From Christensenella sp. UBA7868 (GTDB lineage Bacteria > Bacillota > Clostridia > Christensenellales > UBA1242), in the NCBI GenBank assembly GCA_002501285.1, contig DLSG01000010.1, forward strand, positions 1 to 6,618: 6,618 nt of DNA, in the 5' to 3' direction. The notes under the pieces are model-generated. The model was not told where the DNA came from, made no database searches, and was given only the letters and a program-made list of their open reading frames with translations. This document shows positions 1-6,298 of this stretch, piece after piece; position 1 is the stretch's first letter; every line of letters starts with the position of its first letter. A program made the translations under genes and the position numbers.

Positions 1-6
1 TTACGG

Positions 7-35
7 TTTGTTTACAAAACATGTTCTTAAACAAA
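7..35. repeat. Imperfect inverted repeat upstream of the first promoter
   Basis: TTTGTTTA at 7-14 is the reverse complement of TAAACAAA at 28-35, and a short palindrome AACATGTT (18-25) sits in the 13-base loop. It lies 20 bases upstream of the -35 box at 55. There is no T-tract after it, so it is not a standard terminator. It could be an operator, the end of an upstream transcript, or chance in AT-rich DNA. The repeat itself is certain; any function is a guess. Confidence 0.3.
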
Positions 36-54
36 TTCAAGCTTACTCTTACAC

Positions 55-83
55 TTGAAAAGAGGTGGAAAAAGTTGTATAAT
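55..83 (+). promoter_or_regulatory. Sigma-A type promoter of the small membrane protein gene
   Basis: TTGAAA at 55-60 and TATAAT at 78-83 are separated by 17 bases, close to the housekeeping consensus (perfect -10, 4 of 6 at -35). Transcription would start near 90, giving a leader of about 40 bases before the ATG at 130. A second TATAAT at 89-94 has no good -35 at the right distance. Confidence 0.7.
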
Positions 84-115
84 TTATGTATAATATATTT
101 TAAAAATTTAATAGT

Positions 116-123
116 AGGTGGAG
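116..123 (+). promoter_or_regulatory. Ribosome binding site that sets the start at 130
   Basis: AGGTGGAG at 116-123 lies 6 bases before the ATG at 130. An in-frame GTG at 118 falls inside this ribosome binding site and has no site of its own, so the longer reading (four extra residues) is unlikely to be the real protein. Confidence 0.7.
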
Positions 124-129
124 AATTTT

Positions 130-579
130 ATGAAAAACAAACTAGAAAATTTGAATGAAAAAGAATTAAAAAATATGAGATCAGGTTGTCTAGAAAAGGC
201 TAGAAAAATGTTTGTTCCTATTTTTGTTCCTATGCTACTTTGTGCTGCAAGCGGAGTTGCTGGTTTAATTTGTGCCGCTGGGCTTGGAACTACTCATGCA
301 AGTGCTCTTATTTTATGCTCTATTTCGTGCTTATCTTTTTTAACAGGGGTTGGTGCAAGACTTAAAAAATTGGTTTTAGAAAACAGGGCTAAAAAAATTG
401 AGAAAATGCTTGAAGAAAAACAACAATCAGAAATTAAAAAACAATTACAGAAGGCTCCTAATTACCATAATCTAAAAACAGATGAAAATAAAATTGTAAA
501 AGTAAAATTAGAAGAACTTGATAATACTAACAAGTTAGAAGAAACAAAATCTGATGACGAAACTTTATTGTTAGATTAA
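130..579 (+). CDS. Small two-helix membrane protein, function unknown
   Basis: I do not recognise this 149-residue protein. It has a charged N-terminus (residues 1-27), then two hydrophobic segments at about 28-50 and 58-76 separated by a short Gly/Thr/His turn (GLGTTHAS), which suggests a helical hairpin in the membrane. Lysines and arginines flank both ends of the hairpin, so N- and C-termini probably face the cytoplasm. Residues 77-110 are Lys/Glu-rich and look helical or coiled-coil; the tail (111-149) is polar and acidic at the end. Cysteines at 20, 38, 48, 63 and 67 are mostly inside the membrane segments. No signal peptidase site is evident. The ATG at 130 is chosen because a ribosome binding site lies just before it. 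The gene has its own promoter and terminator, so it is a separate transcription unit. The coding call is solid; no function can be assigned. Confidence 0.8.
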   Translation: MKNKLENLNEKELKNMRSGCLEKARKMFVPIFVPMLLCAASGVAGLICAAGLGTTHASALILCSISCLSFLTGVGARLKKLVLENRAKKIEKMLEEKQQSEIKKQLQKAPNYHNLKTDENKIVKVKLEELDNTNKLEETKSDDETLLLD

Positions 580-582
580 AAG

Positions 583-606
583 CAGAACAAATGTTCTGTT
601 TTTTTT
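583..606 (+). terminator. Rho-independent terminator after the membrane protein gene
   Basis: CAGAAC (583-588), loop AAAT, GTTCTG (593-598), then eight T's (599-606). The stem can be lengthened by the AAAAG before it pairing with the T-run. It begins three bases after the stop codon. Its core also reads GAAC-N4-GTTC, the pattern of a Bacillota LexA box, but position and T-tract favour a terminator. Confidence 0.8.
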
Positions 607-612
607 ATAAAA

Positions 613-632
613 AAATTTGTAAAAACAAATTT
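613..632. repeat. Inverted repeat overlapping the MreB-like gene promoter
   Basis: AAATTTG (613-619) is complementary to CAAATTT (626-632) with a 6-base loop. It covers the -35 box at 617-622. An operator is possible but the sequence is simple and AT-rich, so chance is also likely. Confidence 0.3.
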
Positions 633-645
633 GTTTTGTTATAAT
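617..645 (+). promoter_or_regulatory. Promoter of the MreB-like gene (extended -10)
   Basis: TTGTAA at 617-622 and TATAAT at 640-645 are 17 bases apart. TG at 637-638 precedes the -10 by one base, giving an extended -10 element. The start codon is 16 bases after the -10, so the leader is only about 10 bases but still contains the AAGGAG ribosome binding site (650-655). Confidence 0.7.
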
Positions 646-661
646 ATAAAAGGAGAAATTT

Positions 662-1663
662 ATGGCAAAAACAATTTTGGCAATAGATTTAGGAACAACA
701 AATACAAGTATTTATAAAAAAAATGTTGGAGTGGTCTTAACTGAACCAACACTTTTGTGTGTTACTGAAAATTTAGGGAAAACTGATATAGTAGATTTTG
801 GGCTGAATGCAAAAAAAATGCAAGGGAAAACAAATGAAGATTTAGAATTTGTTTCACCAATGCTAAACGGAATTATTGTAAATTTAAAACTTGCCGAAAA
901 ATTATTAAATTATTTTTTGGGAAAAGTTCTTTGCTCAAACGAAAAATTTGATATAGTTTTTACTGTCCCTTGTGGTCTTAAAGAAGATGAAATTTTAAAT
1001 TTCAAAAATCTTGGATATATTTTGGGTGCAAATAAAGTTTATTTGGTTCCAAGTGTTTTAACGGCTTTAATGGGCGCAGGCGTAAATATTAATAAGGCAA
1101 GCGGTGTATTAAGTTTGAATTTGGGTGGGGGAACTATTGATATGGCAATATGTTCGTTAAACCAAATTTTGAAAGGGTACTCAATCTTTTTTGGTGGAAA
1201 TAAAATTGACGAAGCAATTAAACTTTATGTAAATCAATTTTTAGATATGTCAATCTCAAATCAAACTGCTGAAAAATTAAAAATAGAAGCGGGGAGTTTG
1301 TTTTTGCATGATATTACAAATTGTGAGTTTAGTGGAGTTGATATTAACACGAAAAGTCCAAAAACCGAAGTTATTGATGCAAGCAGTTTAAGAGATACGC
1401 TAGAATTTTATTTCCAAAAAGTTTATATGACAATAAAAGTTTTAATTAACAGTGCTAGCCCTGATATTGTTTCCGATTTGTCAATTAATGGGGTTGTTGT
1501 AACTGGTGGAATGGCTAATCTAACTGGGCTTGAAAATTATTTAAGCAAAAATCTAAATCTTCCAGTTTTAATTTGTGAAGATGCTGACAATGCTGTAATA
1601 ATTGGTGCGGGAAAACTTATTGCTGATGAAGATTATCTAAAAAAAGTTGTTAATTTAACATAA
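662..1663 (+). CDS. Divergent MreB/Mbl-family actin-like protein
   Basis: A bacterial actin homologue of the rod-shape (MreB/Mbl) family, normally membrane-bound filaments that guide lateral cell-wall synthesis. At 333 residues it has the family length. Visible motifs in order: phosphate-1 loop IDLGTTNT (8-15); MreB-type segment GKTNEDLEFVSPMLNGIIVN (55-74); phosphate-2 loop LNLGGGTID (152-160); GGNKIDEAI (178-186); AEKLKIEAGS (203-212); adenosine loop VVTGGMANL (279-287) and the late GAGK (315-318). Two positions differ from ordinary MreB: the EEPMAAAIG motif is VPSVLTALMG (129-138), losing the glutamates, and the Asp of VDIGGGT is Asn153. Nucleotide binding looks intact but hydrolysis may be weak or lost. 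ATG at 662 follows AAGGAG by 6 bases. The gene ends in tandem stops (TAATAA) and stands alone between promoter and terminator; no mreC or mreD is beside it. Family assignment is firm; the cellular role is open. Confidence 0.88.
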   Translation: MAKTILAIDLGTTNTSIYKKNVGVVLTEPTLLCVTENLGKTDIVDFGLNAKKMQGKTNEDLEFVSPMLNGIIVNLKLAEKLLNYFLGKVLCSNEKFDIVFTVPCGLKEDEILNFKNLGYILGANKVYLVPSVLTALMGAGVNINKASGVLSLNLGGGTIDMAICSLNQILKGYSIFFGGNKIDEAIKLYVNQFLDMSISNQTAEKLKIEAGSLFLHDITNCEFSGVDINTKSPKTEVIDASSLRDTLEFYFQKVYMTIKVLINSASPDIVSDLSINGVVVTGGMANLTGLENYLSKNLNLPVLICEDADNAVIIGAGKLIADEDYLKKVVNLT

Positions 1664-1673
1664 TAAAAAAATT

Positions 1674-1704
1674 TAATATAGATAAAAAAATAATATAGAT
1701 AAAA
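1674..1704. repeat. 14-base direct repeat after the MreB-like gene
   Basis: TAATATAGATAAAA occurs at 1674-1687 and again at 1691-1704, a period of 17 bases, just after the stop codon and before the terminator. It is probably a small slippage duplication. No function is evident. Confidence 0.5.
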
Positions 1705-1740
1705 TCAAGTGAAGTTTAATATTTAATATTTATAAAAAAT

Positions 1741-1769
1741 ACTGACAAAAGTTTAATGTCAGTTTTTTT
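1741..1769 (+). terminator. Rho-independent terminator of the MreB-like gene
   Basis: ACTGACA (1741-1747), a 9-base loop, TGTCAGT (1757-1763) and a run of seven T's (1763-1769). It lies 77 bases after the stop codon, with A-rich sequence upstream as is usual. It separates the MreB-like unit from the dnaG operon. Confidence 0.85.
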
Positions 1770-1990
1770 GTTTAAATAAATTCCAAACAGAACTTAAAAA
1801 GATTTGTTTAAATTAATAAATAAAAAGATATTTTTTAATAATTAAATTATTGTTATATTGCCTTAATTTTTAGGTATTTTAAAGAAAAACTGTGATTTTT
1901 TATAAAATTTTAAAAAATTTTTAAAAAAATAAAGGAATTTTAAAAAAAAAGTAGTATATTAAATATGTATATTAAGGAAAAAGGGTTTTA
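1770..1990 (+). other. AT-rich leader before dnaG, no gene seen
   Basis: This region is almost all A and T with long A and T runs. I see no gene or RNA gene on either strand. It must hold the operon promoter, but no -35/-10 pair is convincing. The best -10-like sites are TGTTATATT at 1851-1859 (extended -10 form, poor -35) and TATATT at 1955-1960 and 1968-1973. A perfect 15-base AT palindrome lies at 1837-1851, immediately before the first site. AAAGGG at 1980-1985 is the likely dnaG ribosome binding site, 5 bases before its ATG. Confidence 0.45.
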
Positions 1991-3763
1991 ATGCAGAAAT
2001 TTGGGTTTAATTCTGATTTTTTAGAGAAACTTAAATATAACAATGATTTGGTTAGTGTAGTTTCTAAATATGTTCCATTAAAAGAATCAGGCAACACTTT
2101 TTGGGGGTGTTGTCCGTTTCACCATGAAAAAACCCCATCTTTTGCGGTGAATGCGGTTGAACAATATTATCATTGTTTTGGCTGTGGAAAAAGTGGAGAT
2201 GTTATAACCTTTATAAGGGAAATGGAAAGTTTGGACTTTATTGAAGCGGTTAAGATTTTGGCAGAAAATGCACATATGGACATGCCTGAAAATCTGTTTG
2301 ATGAAAATTTAATAAAGAAGAAAAAAGAAAAAGAAAATGTTTTAAAGGCATTAAGTTTAGCAAATAGTCATTATAAAAACAACTTAAAAGATAGTGAAAT
2401 TGCCTTAAATTACATAAAAAAGCGTGGGCTTTCGGAAGATGTTGTTAAAAAATTTGAACTTGGATTTAGTAAAGATTTTCAAAGTTTAGTTAAATTCTTG
2501 GCAGAAAATAAGATACCTGTAAATGTAAGTAAAGAAGCAGGGCTTATAAACGAAAAAAACGGCAGATTTTATGACCCAATGTTTGAAAGATTAACCTTTC
2601 CAATAAAAAATAGTTTTAACGAAGTGATTGGTTTTTCGTCAAGAGTTTTAGTGGACAAGCCTGAAAGTGCAAAATACAAAAATAGTCCACAAACAATTGT
2701 TTTTGACAAAAGTAAAATTGTGTTTGGTGTTCAGTTTTTAAAAGAACTTAAAAATGCAGGAAAACTTAATGAAATTATAATTGTTGAAGGGCAAATGGAC
2801 GTAATTTCTATGCACAATGCAGGATTTACCAATGCTGTTGCAACAATGGGAACCGCTTTTACGCAACTTCATGCAAAAGAACTTAAAAGGTTTTGTAATA
2901 AAATTATTTTATGTTTTGATGGTGATAGTGCGGGTAAAAAAGCAACGCTTAAAGCCATTGATGTTTTAAAAACTGAAGATTTTGATATTTATTGTGTAAC
3001 GCTTCCTGAAAATTTGGATCCTGACGAGTATGTTAAAAAATATGGCGTAGAAAAAATGCAGGAACAGATTAATAATAGTAAAGATTGTTATGAATATAGA
3101 ATAAATGTTTTAAAAGATGGTTATAATTTAAGCGATAAACTTGAACTTTCAAAATTTATTAACCAAAGTTTAAAAATAGTTTCGGAAATAAAACTTAATT
3201 CCGAACGGGAAATTTATTTAAAACTTATTAAAAGTATTGCGGGAATTAGTCTAGATGTTTTAAAACAAGACTTAATGAGTTTGGAAATTCCAACAAAAAT
3301 TGAAGAGAAAAAAGCAAAATTTATTCCAGCAATATTAACAGACAATGTTTATAAAAGTCAAGTTTTTATTTTGGCAAGTTTGCTTCATAAAAAGCCATAC
3401 GCACGCTTTGTTGAGATAAACAATTTTAATGTTTTATCTTTTCAAACTGTTTATGAATATATAAAAAACTGTGTAGAAAATAAAAAAGACATAATTATCG
3501 GAGCGTTGTTTGATAATATCGATAGTGAAGATAAAGAACTTGAAAAAATAATAAATTATAAATTTGATGACAACGTTATTGGGAAAAAATATTTTGACGA
3601 CTGTGTTAAAGTTTTAAAAATAGATGATTTAACAAAACAGCAAACAATGCTGATAAATAAACTTGCGGAGACTAGGAGTATTGACGACAGAAAAGTCTTG
3701 ACAAAACAATTGCAAGATTTAACAAAAGAAATTAATTTACTAAAATCGGAGGAAAGAAATTGA
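1991..3763 (+). CDS. dnaG: DNA primase DnaG
   Basis: Makes the short RNA primers for lagging-strand and origin DNA synthesis at the replication fork, working with the replicative helicase. The 590-residue protein has the normal family size and domain order. The CHC2 zinc-binding domain is at about 1-100, with ligands C41, H44, C62 and C65 in CPFHHEKTPSF and HCFGC. The RNA polymerase core is at about 115-360, with ERLTFPI (199-205), GFSSRVL (214-220) and KYKNSPQT (228-235). The Toprim fold carries the metal-binding residues E266 (IIIVEGQMD) and D310/D312 (FDGDSAG). The C-terminal third is divergent, as expected for the helicase-binding domain. The ATG at 1991 gives the usual N-terminus about 30 residues before the zinc motif. 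It heads a compact operon, and its TGA stop overlaps the rpoD start, a typical macromolecular synthesis arrangement. Nothing looks broken. Confidence 0.97.
   Translation: MQKFGFNSDFLEKLKYNNDLVSVVSKYVPLKESGNTFWGCCPFHHEKTPSFAVNAVEQYYHCFGCGKSGDVITFIREMESLDFIEAVKILAENAHMDMPENLFDENLIKKKKEKENVLKALSLANSHYKNNLKDSEIALNYIKKRGLSEDVVKKFELGFSKDFQSLVKFLAENKIPVNVSKEAGLINEKNGRFYDPMFERLTFPIKNSFNEVIGFSSRVLVDKPESAKYKNSPQTIVFDKSKIVFGVQFLKELKNAGKLNEIIIVEGQMDVISMHNAGFTNAVATMGTAFTQLHAKELKRFCNKIILCFDGDSAGKKATLKAIDVLKTEDFDIYCVTLPENLDPDEYVKKYGVEKMQEQINNSKDCYEYRINVLKDGYNLSDKLELSKFINQSLKIVSEIKLNSEREIYLKLIKSIAGISLDVLKQDLMSLEIPTKIEEKKAKFIPAILTDNVYKSQVFILASLLHKKPYARFVEINNFNVLSFQTVYEYIKNCVENKKDIIIGALFDNIDSEDKELEKIINYKFDDNVIGKKYFDDCVKVLKIDDLTKQQTMLINKLAETRSIDDRKVLTKQLQDLTKEINLLKSEERN
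3748..3763 (+). promoter_or_regulatory. Ribosome binding site and dnaG/rpoD overlap (TTGA)
   Basis: GGAGG at 3748-3752 inside the end of dnaG lies 7 bases before TTG at 3760. TTG and the dnaG stop TGA share the four bases TTGA (3760-3763), so rpoD translation is probably coupled to dnaG. No in-frame ATG occurs until far into the conserved part of the protein, which makes TTG the only sensible start. Confidence 0.8.
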
Positions 3764-4839
3764 TTAACCCTAAATATGAAAATGAAATTAAAAAAATTTT
3801 AGAAAAAGCAAAAAAGAAACATAATGTTATTAACGAAGAAGAAGATATAGTTTCTAAATTTATAAGTCTTGACAATAAAATTACAAGACAAGAAATTGAA
3901 GAAATTATAAACGAAATTAAAGCAAAAGGTATTGAGGTTGTAAAAGATACCGTTAAAGAAAACGACCTTGATATTGCAAAACTTGAAAGTTTAGCAGCAA
4001 GCGTGGCTAGTGATGACCCAGTTAAGATTTATCTTAAAGAAATTGGTAAAGTTCCACTTTTGTCAAGCGATGAAGAGCTTGAAATTGCAAAGCGTATTCA
4101 AGCAGGTGATGAAGAGGCTAAAAAGATTTTAAGTGAAAGCAATTTAAGACTTGTTGTTGCTATTGCAAAAAAATATTTAAGTAGAAATGTGCTATCTTTT
4201 CTAGATTTAATTCAAGAAGGAAATCTTGGGCTTTTAAAAGCGGTTGAAAAATTTGATTATACTCGTGGTTTTAGATTTTCAACTTACGCCACTTGGTGGA
4301 TAAGACAACACATAACTCGTGCAATTGCCGACCAAGCAAGGCTTGTAAGACTTCCAGTTCACATGGTTGAAACAATAAATAAACTTGTTAGAGCAACAAA
4401 AAAATTAACATCGACATCAGGAAGAGAACCAACTTTAAGTGAACTTGCCGAAGAAATGGGAATCAGTGAAGAAAAAGTTGCCGAAATTAAAAAAATCTCG
4501 ATGGAGCCATTATCATTAGAAGGCCCAATGGGGAATGATGACAGTGATAACAGCAAACTTGCAGATATTATTGAAGACGAAACTTCAATTTCTCCTTATG
4601 AAGCAACAACCAGAATTTTGTTAAAAGAAAGGCTTTTGTCAGTTATCGACACATTAACTCCAAGAGAACAAAAAGTTATTAGAATGCGTTATGGTCTTGA
4701 TGACGGATTTCCTAAAACACTTGAACAAGTTGGTTTAGAATTTAATGTAACAAGAGAAAGAATTCGTCAAATAGAAGCAAAAGCGTTGAGAAAATTAAGG
4801 AATCCAAGCCGTAGTAAAAGGCTTAAAGATTTCTTTTAA
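3760..4839 (+). CDS. rpoD: RNA polymerase primary sigma factor (SigA/RpoD)
   Basis: The housekeeping sigma factor, which directs RNA polymerase to TTGACA/TATAAT promoters. At 359 residues it is the size of Bacillota SigA. Residues 1-80 form a short, charged region 1.1-like part. Region 1.2 starts at DDPVKIYLKEIG (85-96). Region 2 runs to about 194, including FLDLIQEGN (147-155) and the -10 recognition helix STYATWWIRQ (174-183) with Q183 and T186. Region 3 follows (RLPVHMVETINKL, 197-209). Region 4 ends with the -35 helix-turn-helix VTRERIRQIEAKALRKLR (330-347) and the typical SRSKRLKDF tail. Two oddities: SRNVLSFLDL carries one residue more than the usual GRGMLFLDL form, and His184 replaces the usual Ala in RQAITRAIADQ. 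It starts with TTG, overlaps dnaG by 4 bases, and is followed 12 bases later by trmK, whose ribosome binding site overlaps its stop. Function is certain. Confidence 0.97.
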   Translation: MINPKYENEIKKILEKAKKKHNVINEEEDIVSKFISLDNKITRQEIEEIINEIKAKGIEVVKDTVKENDLDIAKLESLAASVASDDPVKIYLKEIGKVPLLSSDEELEIAKRIQAGDEEAKKILSESNLRLVVAIAKKYLSRNVLSFLDLIQEGNLGLLKAVEKFDYTRGFRFSTYATWWIRQHITRAIADQARLVRLPVHMVETINKLVRATKKLTSTSGREPTLSELAEEMGISEEKVAEIKKISMEPLSLEGPMGNDDSDNSKLADIIEDETSISPYEATTRILLKERLLSVIDTLTPREQKVIRMRYGLDDGFPKTLEQVGLEFNVTRERIRQIEAKALRKLRNPSRSKRLKDFF

Positions 4840-4844
4840 GGAGG
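4838..4844 (+). promoter_or_regulatory. Strong ribosome binding site of trmK over the rpoD stop
   Basis: AAGGAGG at 4838-4844 shares two bases with the rpoD TAA (4837-4839) and lies 7 bases before the trmK ATG. It is the best ribosome binding site in the operon and supports cotranscription and coupled translation. Confidence 0.8.
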
Positions 4845-4851
4845 ATAAATT

Positions 4852-5571
4852 ATGTCAACATTATTAAATTTAAGCACAAGGCTTGAAAATATTGTGAGTT
4901 TGTGTGATAATGTTTCTACTATTGCAGATATTGGTTGTGATCATGGATATGTGAGTGCGGAATTAATTCTTTCAAATAAGTGCGATAGGGTTGTTGCAAC
5001 CGATATTAGTGAAAGAAGTTTAAATAAAGCAATTAGGTTTTGTGATTCTCTTAATATTAACAATTATATTAGTTTTCGTCAAGGCGATGGATTTAGTGTA
5101 ATATACAAAAGTGATAAAGTAAAACAAGCGGTTATCGCGGGCATGGGCGGAATGGAAATTATCAAAATTTTGGATAATAAAAAAATTAAACTTAAGAATT
5201 TTGTGCTTCAACCTATGCGAGATGTTGTCAAATTAAGACAATATTTGATAGATAATAATTACAAAATTTTGTTTGATTATTTGGTTTATGAAGACGGAAT
5301 ATTTTATAATATTATTAAGGTTACAAAAGGAAGAAATAATTTAAAACCAATGGAAATTTATTTTGGTAAAGATAATTTTGATTGGAACACTGAAGTTTTT
5401 AAAGAATATTTGTTAAGCGAAAAAGAAAAACTTGACGCTTTAAGTAAAAAAATTGACGGGCTTACAAAAAACAATGAGGCTCACTTAATTTACATAGAAG
5501 CGGGTTTAACTTATCTTGAAAAACTTGAAAATGGCGAAATAGAGTTAAAGAAAAGAAGGAAATTTTTATAA
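4852..5571 (+). CDS. trmK: tRNA (adenine-22-N1)-methyltransferase TrmK
   Basis: Methylates N1 of adenine 22 in the D-loop region of tRNAs, using S-adenosylmethionine, in the cytoplasm. The 239-residue length matches the family (YqfN of Bacillus). The N-terminal Rossmann methyltransferase domain (about 1-160) shows the SAM loop ADIGCDHGY (25-33), the acidic VATDIS (48-53), QGDG (77-80), the family signature AGMGGME (96-102) and LQPM (119-122). The C-terminal part (about 180-228) is Lys/Glu/Leu-rich and fits the coiled-coil domain that TrmK uses for tRNA binding. The gene follows rpoD directly, which is its usual place in Bacillota, and its TAA stop overlaps the next ATG by one base (TAATG). 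Confidence in both family and role is high, based on motifs and context. Confidence 0.93.
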   Translation: MSTLLNLSTRLENIVSLCDNVSTIADIGCDHGYVSAELILSNKCDRVVATDISERSLNKAIRFCDSLNINNYISFRQGDGFSVIYKSDKVKQAVIAGMGGMEIIKILDNKKIKLKNFVLQPMRDVVKLRQYLIDNNYKILFDYLVYEDGIFYNIIKVTKGRNNLKPMEIYFGKDNFDWNTEVFKEYLLSEKEKLDALSKKIDGLTKNNEAHLIYIEAGLTYLEKLENGEIELKKRRKFL

Positions 5572-6269
5572 TGAAAGAATTGTTTAAATATCAAGAAAAA
5601 GATATTGAAGTAAAAAAAATAGAGAAAAAAGTTTCATCAAGCGAATTTATGAAAAACATTAATAGTAGCAAAGCGGTTGCAAAAAAATGTCAAACAAGAA
5701 TGCTTGAAATAAACAGTGAAAGCAAAAAAATTTGTGAAGAGATAGAGAAAATAAATTCGGTTAAGTTAAAAGGGTTAGAAGTTGTAAAAAAATATTTAAG
5801 CACAGACACTTCTAAACTTGACGAAAAAAGCGTTTTAGAACTTGTTAATAAAATTAAACCTATTAACAGAAATTTAGAAGAACTTATTTTAAGGCTTAAC
5901 AATTTAGAAAGAAGAATGAAAAGTTTGCTAAATGAGTTTTCAGAGTGTAAAAAACAAATTATTTCAAGCAAAAAAGTTCATGACGAAAATAAAATTAAAC
6001 TTGACGAACTTCAAAAATCGGTAGAGCCAGAACTTGAAAAAGCAAAACAAGAACTCTTAATTCAAGAGAAAAAAGTTAATCCAGAATTGCTTGCAAAATA
6101 TAAGAACTTAAAACGTGAAGGCGTTTTCCCAGTTTTATTTAAAATTCAAGGTGGTAAAAATTGTGGCTATTGTAGGGTAGAACAACCTATACATAAAATT
6201 GAAAAAATGAAAATCACAGGTTATACTGAATGTGAACAATGTCACAGAATTAACTTACTTGACGATTAA
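5571..6269 (+). CDS. Coiled-coil protein with C-terminal C4 zinc ribbon (COG1579 type)
   Basis: A 232-residue protein made of a long Lys/Glu-rich helical coiled coil (about 1-185) followed by a zinc ribbon. The zinc ligands are C198 and C201 (CGYC) and C221 and C224 (CEQC), the pattern of the zf-RING_7 family grouped in COG1579; CdsZ of Chlamydia is a member. Its biochemical role in Bacillota is not established, although nucleic-acid binding has been proposed for the family. The stretch LLAKYKNLKREGVFPVL (173-189) before the ribbon corresponds to the conserved LxxRYxRLR segment of the family. It starts at ATG 5571, one base overlapping the trmK stop, with AGAAGGA (5554-5560) as ribosome binding site. 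In Bacillus-like genomes a Nif3-family gene often sits next to trmK and near this gene; here it is absent. It is probably the last gene of the main operon. Confidence 0.85.
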   Translation: MKELFKYQEKDIEVKKIEKKVSSSEFMKNINSSKAVAKKCQTRMLEINSESKKICEEIEKINSVKLKGLEVVKKYLSTDTSKLDEKSVLELVNKIKPINRNLEELILRLNNLERRMKSLLNEFSECKKQIISSKKVHDENKIKLDELQKSVEPELEKAKQELLIQEKKVNPELLAKYKNLKREGVFPVLFKIQGGKNCGYCRVEQPIHKIEKMKITGYTECEQCHRINLLDD

Positions 6270-6298
6270 ATTAAATTCTAAATCTTAATAAAATCATT

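Noticed and set aside
2..58. Possible C-terminal tail of an upstream gene (18 open codons ending in TGA at 56-58)
   Set aside because: Too short to separate from chance, no recognisable protein motif, and the -35 box at 55-60 overlaps its stop.
118..129. GTG start for the small membrane protein, four codons upstream
   Set aside because: The GTG is inside the AGGTGGAG ribosome binding site that serves the ATG at 130.
1837..1851. Perfect 15-base palindrome AATAATT-A-AATTATT
   Set aside because: Made only of A and T in a region that is nearly all A/T, so chance is the better explanation; noted only in the leader entry.
2087..2275. Minus-strand open frame of 62 codons inside dnaG
   Set aside because: Antiparallel to the conserved zinc domain of dnaG, with no ribosome binding site or protein motif.
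4359..4556. Minus-strand open frame inside rpoD
   Set aside because: Shadow of the sigma factor's conserved coding region; low-complexity Ser/Leu/Ile translation.
5020..5211. Minus-strand open frame inside trmK
   Set aside because: Lies entirely over conserved methyltransferase motifs; no own signals.
5690..5971. Minus-strand 93-codon open frame opposite the coiled-coil region
   Set aside because: Its Leu/Ser/Phe-rich translation is the expected mirror of Lys/Glu-rich codons, and there is no ribosome binding site.
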